Shown here piece by piece: positions 29,001-38,593 of a stretch of DNA of 64,000 bases. Numbering within the stretch: position 1 is the stretch's first letter; every line of letters starts with the position of its first letter. The notes under the pieces were generated by a model that saw nothing but the letters and a program-made list of their open reading frames with translations, made no database searches and had not been told where the DNA came from. The translations under genes and the position numbers were made by a program. This stretch comes from Duganella radicis (GTDB taxonomy: Bacteria > Pseudomonadota > Gammaproteobacteria > Burkholderiales > Burkholderiaceae_D), in NCBI RefSeq assembly GCF_009720825.1, contig NZ_WNKY01000012.1:62001-126000 (forward strand), given 5' to 3'.

Positions 29001-29225
29001 CCGGCGGCGGAAAACCAGGCCACCGACCGTGCCTGGCGTATCGGCCAGGACAAGCCGGTGTTTGTCTACAAGTTGATCGCCAAGGGCACGCTGGAGGAGA
29101 AAATCCAGCTCTTGCAGCAGAAGAAATCCGATCTGGCGCAATCCATCCTGGCCGAAGGCGAGTCGCAGAAGATGGCGCTCACGCAGGAAGACTTGCAACA
29201 AATCTTCGCCCCGCTGGTGGAGTAA
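26088..29225 (+). CDS. SNF2-family DEAD/DEAH-box helicase-like ATPase (first of two)
   Basis: A 1045-aa Swi2/Snf2-type protein. Residues 1-40 are Pro/Ala-rich, followed by about 500 residues without a domain I can name. The ATPase begins near 590: Walker A [13 protein letters not shown], Walker B [9 protein letters not shown], motif III [16 protein letters not shown], then the helicase C half with [37 protein letters not shown] and the arginine-finger motif [10 protein letters not shown]. No SWIM zinc finger is visible at the N-terminus. Such proteins translocate on double-stranded DNA without strand separation. It is followed after three bases by a histidine kinase gene. ATG 26088 is after an in-frame stop. 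Confidence 0.92.
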   Translation: [1045 protein letters not shown]

Positions 29226-29228
29226 GCC

Positions 29229-30365
29229 ATGGGCCGGACGATAGCGGAACTCCAGGCGGCGCTAGCACAATCGCAAGCCAACGAGGCCCGTTACCGGCTG
29301 CTGCTGGAACACAGCGGCGAGATCAGCTGGATGGCCGACTGCGCCACGCTCCAGCTGACCTGGCTCAGTCCGGCGGCCGAACGCCAGTTCGGCTACACCC
29401 TGGAGACCGCGCAAGCGCTGGCGGCCGGCCTGCTCAAGGATTTGCCGCCGCGCCTGGCGCGCTACGCCAAGGGCGACCTCAGCCGACGGCGCCTGCTGCG
29501 CGAAACCGAGCTGCTCCACCGCGACGGCCGAGCGGTGCCGGTGGAAATCGAATCGACCCTGATCCTCGATGAGGCCGGCGTGCCGGCCACGGTGGTGGGG
29601 GTGCTGCGCGACCTGAGCGGCCGGCGCCAGCTGGCGCAGCAACAGAAAAAATTCGCCTCCATGCTGTCGCACGAATTCCGCACGCCGCTGTCGACCATCG
29701 ACGGCGCGGTGCAGCGGCTGGAAATGACCGGCGCCCATCACGACGAAGGCACACGCAAGCGCTACCGCAAGATCCAGACCGCGGTCGACCGCATGCTGGC
29801 CATGCTGGACGAATACCTGTCGCCGGAGCGCATGGCCAGCATCGGCCGCGCGCGCCAGCCGAATGAAATCAACCCGTCCACCTTGTTGCAGGCCGCCGCC
29901 GAGCAGGCCCGGCTGCGGCGGCCGCACATCACCGTGCACACCTCCGGCCTGCCGCAATGGATGCGCTGCGACCCCGCCGGCATGCGTTTGTGTCTTGAAA
30001 TCTTGCTGGATAATGCAATAAAGTACACAAACGATAAGATTCCGATAGAATTGACAGGAAGAATTGCAACGGAAGGTGGCGTCGAATTTCTGGTGCGCGA
30101 CCATGGCGCCGGCATCGCCGAGGCGGAACTCCCCTTCATCTTCGGTAAAGCTTACCGGGGCAGCAACGCGGCCGGCGTGGCGGGATCGGGACTGGGCCTG
30201 TACATGGCGCGCGCGATTGCGGATGTGCACGGTGGAACGGTGAGTGCACGGAATGTTTCTGAAAGCGGCACAGAATTTCGGATTTGGTTGCCGATCGCGG
30301 TCCATGCCGGGAAAAACCTTGCGCCTGCCGATGCCAGCAGTGATAATTCCTCGGACGCAAGCTGA
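29229..30365 (+). CDS. PAS-domain sensor histidine kinase (soluble)
   Basis: A 378-aa kinase with no membrane segment: PAS domain about 20-130 (RYRLLLEHSGEISWMADC, GYTLETAQAL), HisKA with phospho-acceptor His148 in MLSHEFRTPLS, and HATPase with N box EILLDNAIKYTND, G1 RDHGAGIAEAELP, and G2 GSGLGLYMARAIA. It starts three bases after the helicase stop and is followed by an OmpR-type regulator, forming a two-component pair. About 29990-30075 is distinctly AT-richer than the rest of the gene. The signal is unknown and likely cytoplasmic. Confidence 0.93.
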   Translation: MGRTIAELQAALAQSQANEARYRLLLEHSGEISWMADCATLQLTWLSPAAERQFGYTLETAQALAAGLLKDLPPRLARYAKGDLSRRRLLRETELLHRDGRAVPVEIESTLILDEAGVPATVVGVLRDLSGRRQLAQQQKKFASMLSHEFRTPLSTIDGAVQRLEMTGAHHDEGTRKRYRKIQTAVDRMLAMLDEYLSPERMASIGRARQPNEINPSTLLQAAAEQARLRRPHITVHTSGLPQWMRCDPAGMRLCLEILLDNAIKYTNDKIPIELTGRIATEGGVEFLVRDHGAGIAEAELPFIFGKAYRGSNAAGVAGSGLGLYMARAIADVHGGTVSARNVSESGTEFRIWLPIAVHAGKNLAPADASSDNSSDAS

Positions 30366-30416
30366 TTGTCCCAGGTCTGGGCACAATTGCTCAACAATCG
30401 AACGAATGGCGCATCA

Positions 30417-31097
30417 ATGACGCAAATACTGATCGTGGAAGACAATCTGGACTACGCCGAAGAAATGGCGGAGTTCCTGACTGAACTTGAACACGAAGTG
30501 CACATCACCAATAACGCCAGCGATATGTGGTCTGCCCTCAGCCAGGGCAATGTCGGCGTGGTCGTGCTGGACCTCGGCCTGCCGGATGAAGACGGCTTCA
30601 ACGTCATCCCGCGCATGCGCCAGCTGTACCCGCAAATCGGACTGCTGGTGCTGACCGGCCGCGTGGCGTTCGACAACCGTATTCTTGGTTTGCGCCTGGG
30701 CGCGGACCATTATTTGACCAAGCCTATCAAATTTCCGGAACTGGCGGCGCACATTGAAGCGCTGGACCGTCGGGTCGGCCCGCAGGAAACCATTCCGGCG
30801 CCGAGCAAGTGGACGCTCAAGGTCAGCGCCCGCCAGCTGGAGTTGCAGGGCATGGCCATTACCCTGACCGAGAAAGAGTGCAACTTCCTGCATCTGTTGA
30901 CGATTAACACCCGTCCCGTGCCGCGCCAAGTGATCGTGGCTGGCATCGGCGGTGACGATCCCGACGCCGGCCGCCGCGTCGACATGCTGGTGTACCGCCT
31001 GCGCAAGAAGGCGCGCACCGGCCTGGGCCAGGATCTGCCGCTGCGCAGCGCCTACGGCGAGGGTTACAGCCTGTCCGCCAGCTTCAACTTGTCATAA
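30417..31097 (+). CDS. OmpR-type response regulator
   Basis: A 226-aa regulator: receiver domain (1-115) with phospho-acceptor Asp52 in VVLDLGLPDEDG and acidic pocket in LIVEDN, and Lys in LTKPIKFP; then a winged-helix DNA-binding domain (about 135-222, ITLTEKECNFLHLLTIN, RRVDMLVYRLRKKA). ATG 30417 matches the receiver start; the longer frame begins directly at the kinase stop. It partners the PAS kinase. Targets are unknown; the helicase could share the regulon because all three genes are in one run. Confidence 0.93.
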   Translation: MTQILIVEDNLDYAEEMAEFLTELEHEVHITNNASDMWSALSQGNVGVVVLDLGLPDEDGFNVIPRMRQLYPQIGLLVLTGRVAFDNRILGLRLGADHYLTKPIKFPELAAHIEALDRRVGPQETIPAPSKWTLKVSARQLELQGMAITLTEKECNFLHLLTINTRPVPRQVIVAGIGGDDPDAGRRVDMLVYRLRKKARTGLGQDLPLRSAYGEGYSLSASFNLS

Positions 31098-31167
31098 ACA
31101 GGGACAGAGCAAACGCGATTTTCCGTTTTGCGAAATTAATCGGGGACGGAGTCAGTCAACAAGGGTA

Positions 31168-31193
31168 GAATCGGGCTTCCGATTCCCCTTTTT
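31168..31193 (+). terminator. Possible terminator after the response regulator gene
   Basis: GAATCGG-GCTT-CCGATTC followed by CCCTTTTT, 71 bases after the response regulator stop, just before the RAYT gene. Confidence 0.5.
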
Positions 31194-31202
31194 GTTCTCT
31201 CC

Positions 31203-31895
31203 ATGGCACGCCTGCCCCGTTTAATCGTCCCCGACCAGCCGCACCACGTCATCCAGACCGGCGCCAACAACCAGAATGTCTTCCTCGATACCGAGGATTA
31301 CCAAACCTTCCTCGGCTGGCTGCGCAGCGCCGCCAAAACCTACAAAGTCGCGGTGCACTGCTATGTTTTGATGCCCAACCACCTGCATTTGCTGGTCACG
31401 CCCGCCGACGCCACCGGCCTGGGCCAGATGATGCAGTGGATAGGCCGCTATTACGTGCCCTATTTCAATCAAAAGTATGCCCGTAGCGGCACGTTGTGGA
31501 ACGGACGCTACAAAACCTCGCTGATCGACGCCGACGCCTACTTCATGCTGTGCAGCCGTTATATCGAATTCAACCCGGTACGCAACGGCATGGTGGCGCG
31601 GGCCGAGGATTACCCTTGGTCCAGCTACTGCCACCACGCCGGCATCCGCCCGGACGGGCTGGTGACCGACCACGCCAAAGTCTGGGAACTGGGCAACACG
31701 CCATTCCAGCGCGAGGCCGCCTACAGCGCGCTATCCCAGCCGCCGCTGAGCGAAGAGGAAATCACGTTGATCGGCAAATCCCTGCTCAAGGGCTGGCCAC
31801 TGGGTTCGCAGCAATTCCAGACCGCCCTCCAGAACAAGGTAAAACGTCAGGTATTGCCGGCAAAACGCGGCCGGCCATTCAAAATAAAGCCATAA
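31203..31895 (+). CDS. REP-associated tyrosine transposase (RAYT, Y1/HUH family)
   Basis: A 230-aa single-strand DNA transposase-like nuclease. HUH motif as HLHLL in YVLMPNHLHLLVTP, and the catalytic tyrosine in CSRYIEFNPVRNGMV, followed by EDYPWSSY, the signature of REP-associated members. These proteins bind and nick REP/BIME hairpins and are thought to mobilise them, though they are often single-copy and domesticated. The associated hairpin at 31897-31986 and inverted ends support an active or recently active unit. The insertion separates the two-component genes from gltB. Confidence 0.93.
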   Translation: MARLPRLIVPDQPHHVIQTGANNQNVFLDTEDYQTFLGWLRSAAKTYKVAVHCYVLMPNHLHLLVTPADATGLGQMMQWIGRYYVPYFNQKYARSGTLWNGRYKTSLIDADAYFMLCSRYIEFNPVRNGMVARAEDYPWSSYCHHAGIRPDGLVTDHAKVWELGNTPFQREAAYSALSQPPLSEEEITLIGKSLLKGWPLGSQQFQTALQNKVKRQVLPAKRGRPFKIKP

Positions 31896-31896
31896 C

Positions 31897-31986
31897 TCCG
31901 GGGTCAGGTCCTCCATTTCCACACGGGCACAACTGTAGAGCGCGATACGGTTGTGCCCGTGTGGAAATGGAGGACCTGACCCCGGA
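31897..31986. repeat. Perfect 37-bp-arm hairpin downstream of RAYT
   Basis: Arms 31897-31933 and 31950-31986 are exact reverse complements over 37 bases, with a 16-base loop. The outer part is TCCGGGGTCAGGTCCTCC, sharing GGGGTCAGNTCNT with the hairpin at 21047. It begins right at the transposase stop region and could act both as REP substrate and as transcription barrier before gltB. Confidence 0.9.
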
Positions 31987-32037
31987 TTCACTCCGTCCCC
32001 AATTAAAAAAATAAGCTTCTGAGGAAAATTTAATTCG

Positions 32038-32052
32038 ACTCCGACCCTAATT
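32038..32052. repeat. Degenerate copy of the RAYT element end
   Basis: ACTCCGACCCTAATT matches ACTCCGTCCCCAATT of the element end at 13 of 15 bases, 48 bases further right. It suggests a second, older element boundary. Confidence 0.5.
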
Positions 32053-32059
32053 GTTGTTG

Positions 32060-32088
32060 TTGAGGTTTACGCTGCATTGCACTAATCT
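32060..32088 (+). promoter_or_regulatory. Predicted promoter of gltBD
   Basis: -35 TTGAGG (32060-32065), 17-base spacer, -10 TAATCT (32083-32088). It lies immediately after the degenerate RAYT-end motif. GGAG at 32111-32114 serves the gltB ATG. Confidence 0.55.
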
Positions 32089-32121
32089 TAGCCTTCGAGC
32101 CAATTAGTCTGGAGTTTAGCC

Positions 32122-35100
32122 ATGAAAGCGCAAGGTCTTTACGATCCGTCCAATGAACACGATGCCTGCGGCGTCGGTTTCGTCGCCCACATCAAGGGCA
32201 ACAAGAGCCATTCGATTGTGGAACAGGGTCTGCTGATCTTGAAAAACCTCGATCACCGGGGCGCGGTGGGCGCCGACCCTCTGATGGGTGACGGCGCCGG
32301 TATCCTGATCCAGATCCCGGATCAGTACTACCGCGATGAGATGGCCAAGCAAGGCGTGGAACTGCCGCCGCCAGGCGAATACGGCGTCGGCATGGTGTTC
32401 CTGCCGAAGGAAAACGCTTCGCGCATCGCTTGCGAGCAGGAAATCGAGCGCGCCGCGCGCGCCGAGGGCCAGATCGTGCTGGGCTGGCGCAATGTGCCGG
32501 TCGACCTCGACATGCCGATGTCGCCGACCGTGCGCGCCAAAGAGCCGGTGATCCGCCAGATCTTCATCGGCCGCGGTGCCGACATCATGGTGACCGACGC
32601 GCTGGAACGCAAGCTGTACGTGATCCGCAAATCGTCCGGCCACGCCATCCAGGCGCTGAAGCTGATCCACGGCAAAGAATTCTTCGTGGCCTCGATGTCG
32701 GCCCGTACCGTGGTCTACAAGGGCCTGCTGCTGGCCGACCAGGTCGGCGTGTACTACAAAGACCTGCAAGACGCGCGCTGCGTGTCGGCGCTGGCGCTGG
32801 TGCACCAACGCTTCTCGACCAACACCTTCCCCGAGTGGCCGCTGGCCCACCCGTACCGCCTGCTGGCGCACAACGGCGAGATCAACACCGTGCGCGGCAA
32901 CTTCAACTGGATGCGCGCCCGCGAAGGCGTGATGAAATCGGCCGTGCTGGGCGACGACCTGCACAAGCTGTTCCCGCTGATCTACGAAGGCCAGTCGGAC
33001 ACCGCCTGCTTCGACAACGCGCTGGAACTGCTGCTGATGGCCGGCTACCCGATCGCCCAGGCGATGATGATGATGGTGCCGGAAGCGTGGGAAAACCATG
33101 GCACCATGGACGACAACCGCCGCGCCTTCTACGAATACCACGCCGCCATGATGGAACCGTGGGACGGCCCGGCCGCGCTGGCGTTCACCGACGGCCGTTA
33201 TATCGGCGGCACCCTGGACAGGAACGGTTTGCGGCCGGCGCGTTATATCGTCACCGACGACGACCTGGTGGTGATGGCCTCGGAATCCGGCGTGCTGCCG
33301 ATTCCGGAATCGAAGATCATCCAGAAATGGCGTCTGCAACCGGGCAAGATGTTCCTGATCGACCTGGAAGCCGGCCGCATCATCGACGACAAAGAGCTGA
33401 AAGACACCTACGCCAACGCCAAGCCCTACAAGGCATGGATCAACGCGGTGCGCATCAAGCTGAACGAAATCAAGCTGAGCGAAAGCCAGCTGGCGCACAA
33501 CCGCGCCAAGGACAAGCCGGCCGCCGGCGAAAAAGCCGTGCCGTCGCTGCTGGACCGCCAGCAAGCCTTCGGCTACACCCAGGAAGACCTGAAGTTCCTG
33601 ATGGCGCCGATGGCCGCCGCCGGCGAAGAAGCCACCGGCTCGATGGGCAACGACTCGCCGCTGGCCGTCATGTCCAACAAGCTGAAGCCGCTGTATTCCT
33701 ATTTCAAGCAGCTGTTCGCCCAGGTGACCAACCCGCCGATCGACCCGATCCGCGAAGCGATGGTGATGTCGCTGGTGTCGTTCATCGGTCCCAAGCCTAA
33801 CCTGCTGGACACCAACAACGTCAACCCGCCGATGCGCCTGGAAGTGGCGCAGCCGGTGCTGGGCTTCGACGATATGGAGCGTCTGCGCAGCATCAGCCAG
33901 CACACCGGCGGCAAGTTCAAATCGTACGAACTGGGCATCTGCTACCCGCTGGCCTGGGGCAAGGAAGGTGTGGAAGCCTGCCTGGCGTCGCTGTGCGCGG
34001 AAGCGGTCGATGCCGTCAAGTCCGGCCACAACATCCTGATCGTGTCGGACCGCTCGGTTGGCCCTGACCGCGTGGCCATCCCTGCGCTGCTGGCCACCTC
34101 GACCATCCACCAGCACCTGGTCAGCAAAGGCCTGCGCGCCTCGACCGGCCTGGTGGTGGAAACCGGCTCGGCCCGCGAGACCCACCACTTCGCCCTGCTG
34201 GCCGGCTACGGCGCGGAAGCGATCCACCCGTACCTGGCGATGGAAACCCTGGCCGAAATGGCGCAAGGCATGCCGGGCGATATGTCGGCTGAAAAAGCCA
34301 TCTACAACTTCACCAAAGCCATCGGCAAAGGCCTGATGAAGGTGATGTCGAAGATGGGCATCTCGACCTATATGTCCTACTGCGGCGCGCAGATCTTCGA
34401 AGCGGTCGGCCTGAACAAGTCGCTGGTCGACAAGTATTTCCGCGGCACCGCCTCCAACGTGGAAGGCATCGGCGTGTTTGAAGTGGCGGAAGAAGCGCTG
34501 CGCCTGCACAACCTGGCCTTCGGCAACGACCCGGTGCTGGCCAACCACCTGGACGCCGGCGGCGAATACGCCTTCCGTATCCGCGGTGAAGACCACCTGT
34601 GGACCCCGGACGCCATCGCCAAGCTGCAACACTCGACCCGTGCCAACAACTACGCCAGCTATAAAGAGTACGCCCAGATCATCAACGACCAGAGCAAGCG
34701 TCACCTGACCCTGCGCGGCCTGTTCGAGTTCAAGATCGATCCGGCCAAGGCGATTCCGCTGGATGAAGTGGAGCCGGCCAAGGAAATCGTCAAACGCTTC
34801 GCCACCGGCGCCATGTCGATGGGTTCGATCTCGACCGAAGCCCACGCCACCCTGGCGGTGGCGATGAACCGCATCGGCGGCAAATCGAACACCGGTGAAG
34901 GCGGCGAAGATCCATCGCGCTACACCATGGAGCTGAAAGGCATCAAGATCAAGCAGGGCGAGACCATGGCGTCGGTCATGGGCAAGGAACAGATGGTGGT
35001 CGACATTCCTCTGCAAGAGGGCGACTCGCTGCGTTCGCGCATCAAGCAGGTGGCGTCGGGCCGTTTCGGCGTGACCGCCGCTTACCTGAACTCGGCCGAC

Positions 35101-36846
35101 CAGATCCAGATCAAGATGGCCCAGGGCGCCAAGCCGGGCGAAGGCGGCCAGCTGCCGGGCCACAAGGTGTCGGAATACATCGCCACCCTGCGCTTCTCGG
35201 TGCCGGGAGTGGGTCTGATTTCGCCGCCGCCGCACCACGATATTTACTCGATTGAAGATCTGGCGCAGCTGATCCACGATCTGAAGAACGCCAACCCGCG
35301 CGCTTCGATCTCGGTCAAGCTGGTGTCGGAAGTGGGTATCGGCACCGTGGCCGCTGGCGTGACCAAAGCGAAAGCCGACCACGTGGTGGTCGCCGGCCAC
35401 GACGGCGGCACCGGCGCATCGCCGCTGTCCTCGGTCAAGCACGCCGGCACCCCGTGGGAGCTGGGCCTGGCGGAAACCCAGCAGACGCTGGTGCTGAATG
35501 GCCTGCGCAGCCGTATCCGCGTCCAGGCCGACGGCCAGATGCGTACCGGCCGCGACGTGGTGATCGCCGCCATGCTGGGCGCCGACGAAATCGGCTTCGC
35601 CACCGCGCCGCTGGTGGTGGAAGGCTGCATCATGATGCGTAAATGCCACCTGAACACCTGCCCGGTCGGCGTTGCGACGCAAGATCCGGTGCTGCGCGCC
35701 AAGTTCTCGGGCAAGCCTGAGTATGTGGTCAACTACTTCTTCTTCGTCGCCGAGGAAGCGCGTCAGCTGATGGCGCAACTGGGCATCCGTACCTACGACG
35801 AGCTGATCGGCCGCGTGGATCTGCTGGACAAGTCGAAAGCCATCTCGCACTGGAAGGCGCAAGGCCTGGACTTCAGCAACATCTTCTACCAGCCGGAAGT
35901 GCCGAACGGCGACGCCATCTACCACACCATGGAACAGGACCACGGCCTGGACAAGGCACTGGACCACAAGCTGATCGCCCAGGCCAAGGCGGCGCTGGAA
36001 AAAGGCGAGCGCGTGTCCTTCATCTCGCCGGTGAAGAACCTGAACCGCACCGTCGGCACCATGCTGTCGGGCGAAGTGGCCAAGCGCTACGGTCACGCCG
36101 GTCTGCCGGACGACACCATCCACATCCAGCTGCAAGGCACGGCCGGCCAGTCGGCGTGCGCCTTCCTGGCGCACGGCATCACCATCGATCTGGTGGGCGA
36201 GGGCAACGACTACGTCGGCAAGGGCCTGTCGGGCGGCCGCATCATCGTGCGTCCGAACACCGAGTTCCGTGGCTGGGCGGTGAACAACATCATCATCGGC
36301 AACACCGTGCTGTACGGCGCGATTTCCGGTGAAGCCTTCTTCAACGGCGTGGCCGGCGAGCGTTTCGCTGTGCGTAACTCGGGCGCCACCGCCATCGTCG
36401 AAGGCACCGGCGACCACGGTTGCGAATACATGACCGGCGGCACCGTTGTGGTGCTGGGCAACACCGGCCGTAACTTCGCGGCGGGCATGTCGGGCGGTAT
36501 CGCTTACGTCTACGATCCGGATGGTGATTTCGAATCGCGCTGCAACACCGCGATGGTGTCGCTGGAGCCGGTGCTGACCACTAAGGAACAGGCGGCGCAG
36601 AGCGAAACCTGGCACATCCAGCACAAGGATATCGGCCGCGAGTCGGACGAGGTGATCCTGAAGCGTTTGATCGAGCGCCACTTCAAGCACACCGGCAGCA
36701 CCCGTGCCCGCCTGTTGCTGGATAACTGGGCCGAGAGCCGCGCCAAGTTCGTGAAGGTATTCCCAAGCGAATACAAACGCGCGCTGGCCGAGATGGCCGA
36801 AGACGTGGCGAACGAAGCCGCTTCCGCTCAACCGATCGCTGCTTAA
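32122..36846 (+). CDS. gltB: Glutamate synthase (NADPH) large subunit
   Basis: A 1574-aa enzyme making glutamate from glutamine and 2-oxoglutarate with GltD. The N-terminal 15 residues end before Cys16 in HDACGVGF, which becomes the free N-terminal nucleophile of the glutaminase domain after processing. Then the central linker domain (about 480-790), FMN-binding synthase domain (about 810-1190, [36 protein letters not shown]), the 3Fe-4S cysteines in [13 protein letters not shown], and the C-terminal beta-helix GXGXG domain (about 1270-1500). Full length and intact. Strongly antisense-open minus frame is a codon-bias artefact. Confidence 0.97.
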   Translation: MKAQGLYDPSNEHDACGVGFVAHIKGNKSHSIVEQGLLILKNLDHRGAVGADPLMGDGAGILIQIPDQYYRDEMAKQGVELPPPGEYGVGMVFLPKENASRIACEQEIERAARAEGQIVLGWRNVPVDLDMPMSPTVRAKEPVIRQIFIGRGADIMVTDALERKLYVIRKSSGHAIQALKLIHGKEFFVASMSARTVVYKGLLLADQVGVYYKDLQDARCVSALALVHQRFSTNTFPEWPLAHPYRLLAHNGEINTVRGNFNWMRAREGVMKSAVLGDDLHKLFPLIYEGQSDTACFDNALELLLMAGYPIAQAMMMMVPEAWENHGTMDDNRRAFYEYHAAMMEPWDGPAALAFTDGRYIGGTLDRNGLRPARYIVTDDDLVVMASESGVLPIPESKIIQKWRLQPGKMFLIDLEAGRIIDDKELKDTYANAKPYKAWINAVRIKLNEIKLSESQLAHNRAKDKPAAGEKAVPSLLDRQQAFGYTQEDLKFLMAPMAAAGEEATGSMGNDSPLAVMSNKLKPLYSYFKQLFAQVTNPPIDPIREAMVMSLVSFIGPKPNLLDTNNVNPPMRLEVAQPVLGFDDMERLRSISQHTGGKFKSYELGICYPLAWGKEGVEACLASLCAEAVDAVKSGHNILIVSDRSVGPDRVAIPALLATSTIHQHLVSKGLRASTGLVVETGSARETHHFALLAGYGAEAIHPYLAMETLAEMAQGMPGDMSAEKAIYNFTKAIGKGLMKVMSKMGISTYMSYCGAQIFEAVGLNKSLVDKYFRGTASNVEGIGVFEVAEEALRLHNLAFGNDPVLANHLDAGGEYAFRIRGEDHLWTPDAIAKLQHSTRANNYASYKEYAQIINDQSKRHLTLRGLFEFKIDPAKAIPLDEVEPAKEIVKRFATGAMSMGSISTEAHATLAVAMNRIGGKSNTGEGGEDPSRYTMELKGIKIKQGETMASVMGKEQMVVDIPLQEGDSLRSRIKQVASGRFGVTAAYLNSADQIQIKMAQGAKPGEGGQLPGHKVSEYIATLRFSVPGVGLISPPPHHDIYSIEDLAQLIHDLKNANPRASISVKLVSEVGIGTVAAGVTKAKADHVVVAGHDGGTGASPLSSVKHAGTPWELGLAETQQTLVLNGLRSRIRVQADGQMRTGRDVVIAAMLGADEIGFATAPLVVEGCIMMRKCHLNTCPVGVATQDPVLRAKFSGKPEYVVNYFFFVAEEARQLMAQLGIRTYDELIGRVDLLDKSKAISHWKAQGLDFSNIFYQPEVPNGDAIYHTMEQDHGLDKALDHKLIAQAKAALEKGERVSFISPVKNLNRTVGTMLSGEVAKRYGHAGLPDDTIHIQLQGTAGQSACAFLAHGITIDLVGEGNDYVGKGLSGGRIIVRPNTEFRGWAVNNIIIGNTVLYGAISGEAFFNGVAGERFAVRNSGATAIVEGTGDHGCEYMTGGTVVVLGNTGRNFAAGMSGGIAYVYDPDGDFESRCNTAMVSLEPVLTTKEQAAQSETWHIQHKDIGRESDEVILKRLIERHFKHTGSTRARLLLDNWAESRAKFVKVFPSEYKRALAEMAEDVANEAASAQPIAA

Positions 36847-36876
36847 TCGCTGCTGTAAAGAATTAAAGGATATATC

Positions 36877-38340
36877 GTGGGTAAAATCACCGGCTTCATG
36901 GAATTCCAGCGTCAGGAAGAAGGCTATCTGCCGCCAGCGACGCGCGTTAAAAACTATGCGGAATTCGTTATTCCGCTGACCAACGAGCAAGCCAAAGTCC
37001 AGGGCGCGCGCTGCATGGATTGCGGCATCCCGTTCTGCAACAACGGCTGCCCGGTCAACAACATCATCCCGGACTGGAACGATCTGGTTTATCGCGGTAA
37101 CTACCGCGAGGCGCTGGACACCCTGCACTCGACCAATAACTTCCCGGAATTCACCGGCCGCATCTGCCCGGCGCCATGCGAGGCCGCCTGCACCCTGGGC
37201 ATTCACGAAGATCCGGTCGGCATCAAGTCGATCGAACACAAGATCATCGACGAAGGCTGGGAACACGGCTGGGTGGTGCCGCAACCCGCGGCCAGACAAA
37301 CCGGCAAGAAAGTCGCCGTGGTCGGTTCCGGTCCTGCCGGCTTGGCGGCGGCCCAGCAGCTGGCGCGCGCCGGCCACGCCGTGACCGTGTTTGAAAAAGC
37401 CGACCGCGTTGGCGGCCTGCTGCGCTACGGTATTCCAGACTTCAAGATGGAAAAGTCGCACATCGACCGCCGCGTCAAGCAGATGGAAGCCGAAGGCGTG
37501 ACCTTCCGCACCTCGGTCCTGATCGGCAAGGATTTCCCGGCCAACGTCAACAACTGGGCCAAGGAAACCATCTTCCCGGAAGACCTGCAAAAAGAATTCG
37601 ACGCCGTGGTGCTGGCCGGCGGCGCCGAGCAGCCGCGCGACCTGCCTGTGCCGGGCCGCGAGCTGAAAGGCGTGCACTTCGCCATGGACTTCCTGCCGCA
37701 GCAGAACAAAGTCAACGCCGGCGACAAGCTGAAAGACCAGATCAAGGCCACCGGCAAGCACGTCGTGGTGATCGGCGGCGGCGACACCGGTTCCGACTGC
37801 GTCGGCACCTCCAACCGTCATGGCGCCGCCTCGGTGACCCAGTTCGAACTGATGCCTATGCCACCGGAGCAGGAGAACAAGCCGCTGGTATGGCCATACT
37901 GGCCGACCAAGCTGCGCACCTCGTCCTCGCACGAGGAAGGTTGCGAGCGCGACTGGGCCGTGGCCACCAAGCGCCTGGAAGGCAAGGGCGGTAAGCTGGA
38001 GAAGCTGGTGGCCTGCCGCGTCGAATGGAAAGACGGCAAGATGAGCGAAGTGCCGAACTCGGAATTCGAAATGAAGGCCGACCTGGTGTTCCTGGCCATG
38101 GGCTTCGTCTCGCCGGTGGCCAACATCCTGGACGCGTTCGGCGTTGAAAAAGATGCGCGCGGCAATGCCAAGGCAAGCACCGATGGCGAAGGCTGCTACA
38201 AGACTTCCTCCCCCAAAGTATTTGCCGCCGGCGACATGCGCCGCGGCCAATCGCTGGTGGTGTGGGCGATCCGCGAAGGCCGCCAGTGCGCGCGCGCGGT
38301 CGACGAGTTCCTGATGGGCAGTTCCGAGTTGCCACGCTAA
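36877..38340 (+). CDS. gltD: Glutamate synthase (NADPH) small subunit
   Basis: A 487-aa flavoprotein passing electrons from NADPH to GltB. Start GTG at 36877, 30 bases after gltB. N-terminal 4Fe-4S cysteines are in [19 protein letters not shown] and in [18 protein letters not shown] Rossmann [19 protein letters not shown] near residue 150; NADPH site [20 protein letters not shown] near 290; and [17 protein letters not shown] near the C-terminus. Length fits. Followed by a terminator, so gltBD is a two-gene operon. Confidence 0.97.
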   Translation: MGKITGFMEFQRQEEGYLPPATRVKNYAEFVIPLTNEQAKVQGARCMDCGIPFCNNGCPVNNIIPDWNDLVYRGNYREALDTLHSTNNFPEFTGRICPAPCEAACTLGIHEDPVGIKSIEHKIIDEGWEHGWVVPQPAARQTGKKVAVVGSGPAGLAAAQQLARAGHAVTVFEKADRVGGLLRYGIPDFKMEKSHIDRRVKQMEAEGVTFRTSVLIGKDFPANVNNWAKETIFPEDLQKEFDAVVLAGGAEQPRDLPVPGRELKGVHFAMDFLPQQNKVNAGDKLKDQIKATGKHVVVIGGGDTGSDCVGTSNRHGAASVTQFELMPMPPEQENKPLVWPYWPTKLRTSSSHEEGCERDWAVATKRLEGKGGKLEKLVACRVEWKDGKMSEVPNSEFEMKADLVFLAMGFVSPVANILDAFGVEKDARGNAKASTDGEGCYKTSSPKVFAAGDMRRGQSLVVWAIREGRQCARAVDEFLMGSSELPR

Positions 38341-38385
38341 TCTCCTGTAGCTTAGCGCAGCGCTCAGGCTCCGCCTGACTCCCTG

Positions 38386-38429
38386 CCGGGTACGGATGGG
38401 CGATCCCCAGCCGTATCCGGTTTTTTTTT
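38386..38429 (+). terminator. Strong rho-independent terminator after gltD
   Basis: Stem built from CCGGGTACGG/CCGTATCCGG with an inner GGG-CGAT-CCC hairpin, followed by nine T. Another small hairpin TCAGGC-TCC-GCCTGA lies just upstream. Confidence 0.92.
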
Positions 38430-38485
38430 GAAAGTACCGTCTGCTGCACCGCAAGAATGTAACATTTAGTGCCGAGTGTAAATTA

Positions 38486-38515
38486 CTGACTTTGGGTTCA
38501 GTAGTGTTGTATTAT
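38486..38515 (+). promoter_or_regulatory. Possible promoter of the mla operon
   Basis: -35 CTGACT (38486-38491), 18-base spacer, -10 TATTAT (38510-38515), in the AT-richer stretch between the gltD terminator and mlaF. Confidence 0.4.
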
Positions 38516-38593
38516 CTGCTACTTAATCTTGCGCTTTAGATGCGCTCCAAGCAGAGATTGACCTTTCTGCACTACAATACGGCATTCCAAAAA

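Larger units (their letters stand above)
31136..32006 (+). mobile_element. RAYT element with terminal inverted repeats
   Basis: The ends are TTAATCGGGGACGGAGT (31136-31152) and ACTCCGTCCCCAATTAA (31990-32006), perfect inverted repeats except for one base. Between them lie the transposase gene and a large hairpin. Related partial copies of the end motif occur just outside, GGGACAGAGC at 31101 and ACTCCGACCCTAATT at 32038. No target-site duplication is obvious, as expected for HUH single-strand transposition. Confidence 0.75.

Noticed and set aside
26205..29201. 998-codon minus-strand frame opposite the first SNF2 gene
   Set aside because: Antisense artefact of high GC codon use; the plus strand holds all helicase motifs.
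32116..38454. 2112-codon open frame on the minus strand antisense to gltB-gltD
   Set aside because: It mirrors the high GC third positions of gltBD. Its translation is a His/Arg/Gln-rich string with no domain, while the plus strand encodes two intact enzymes.
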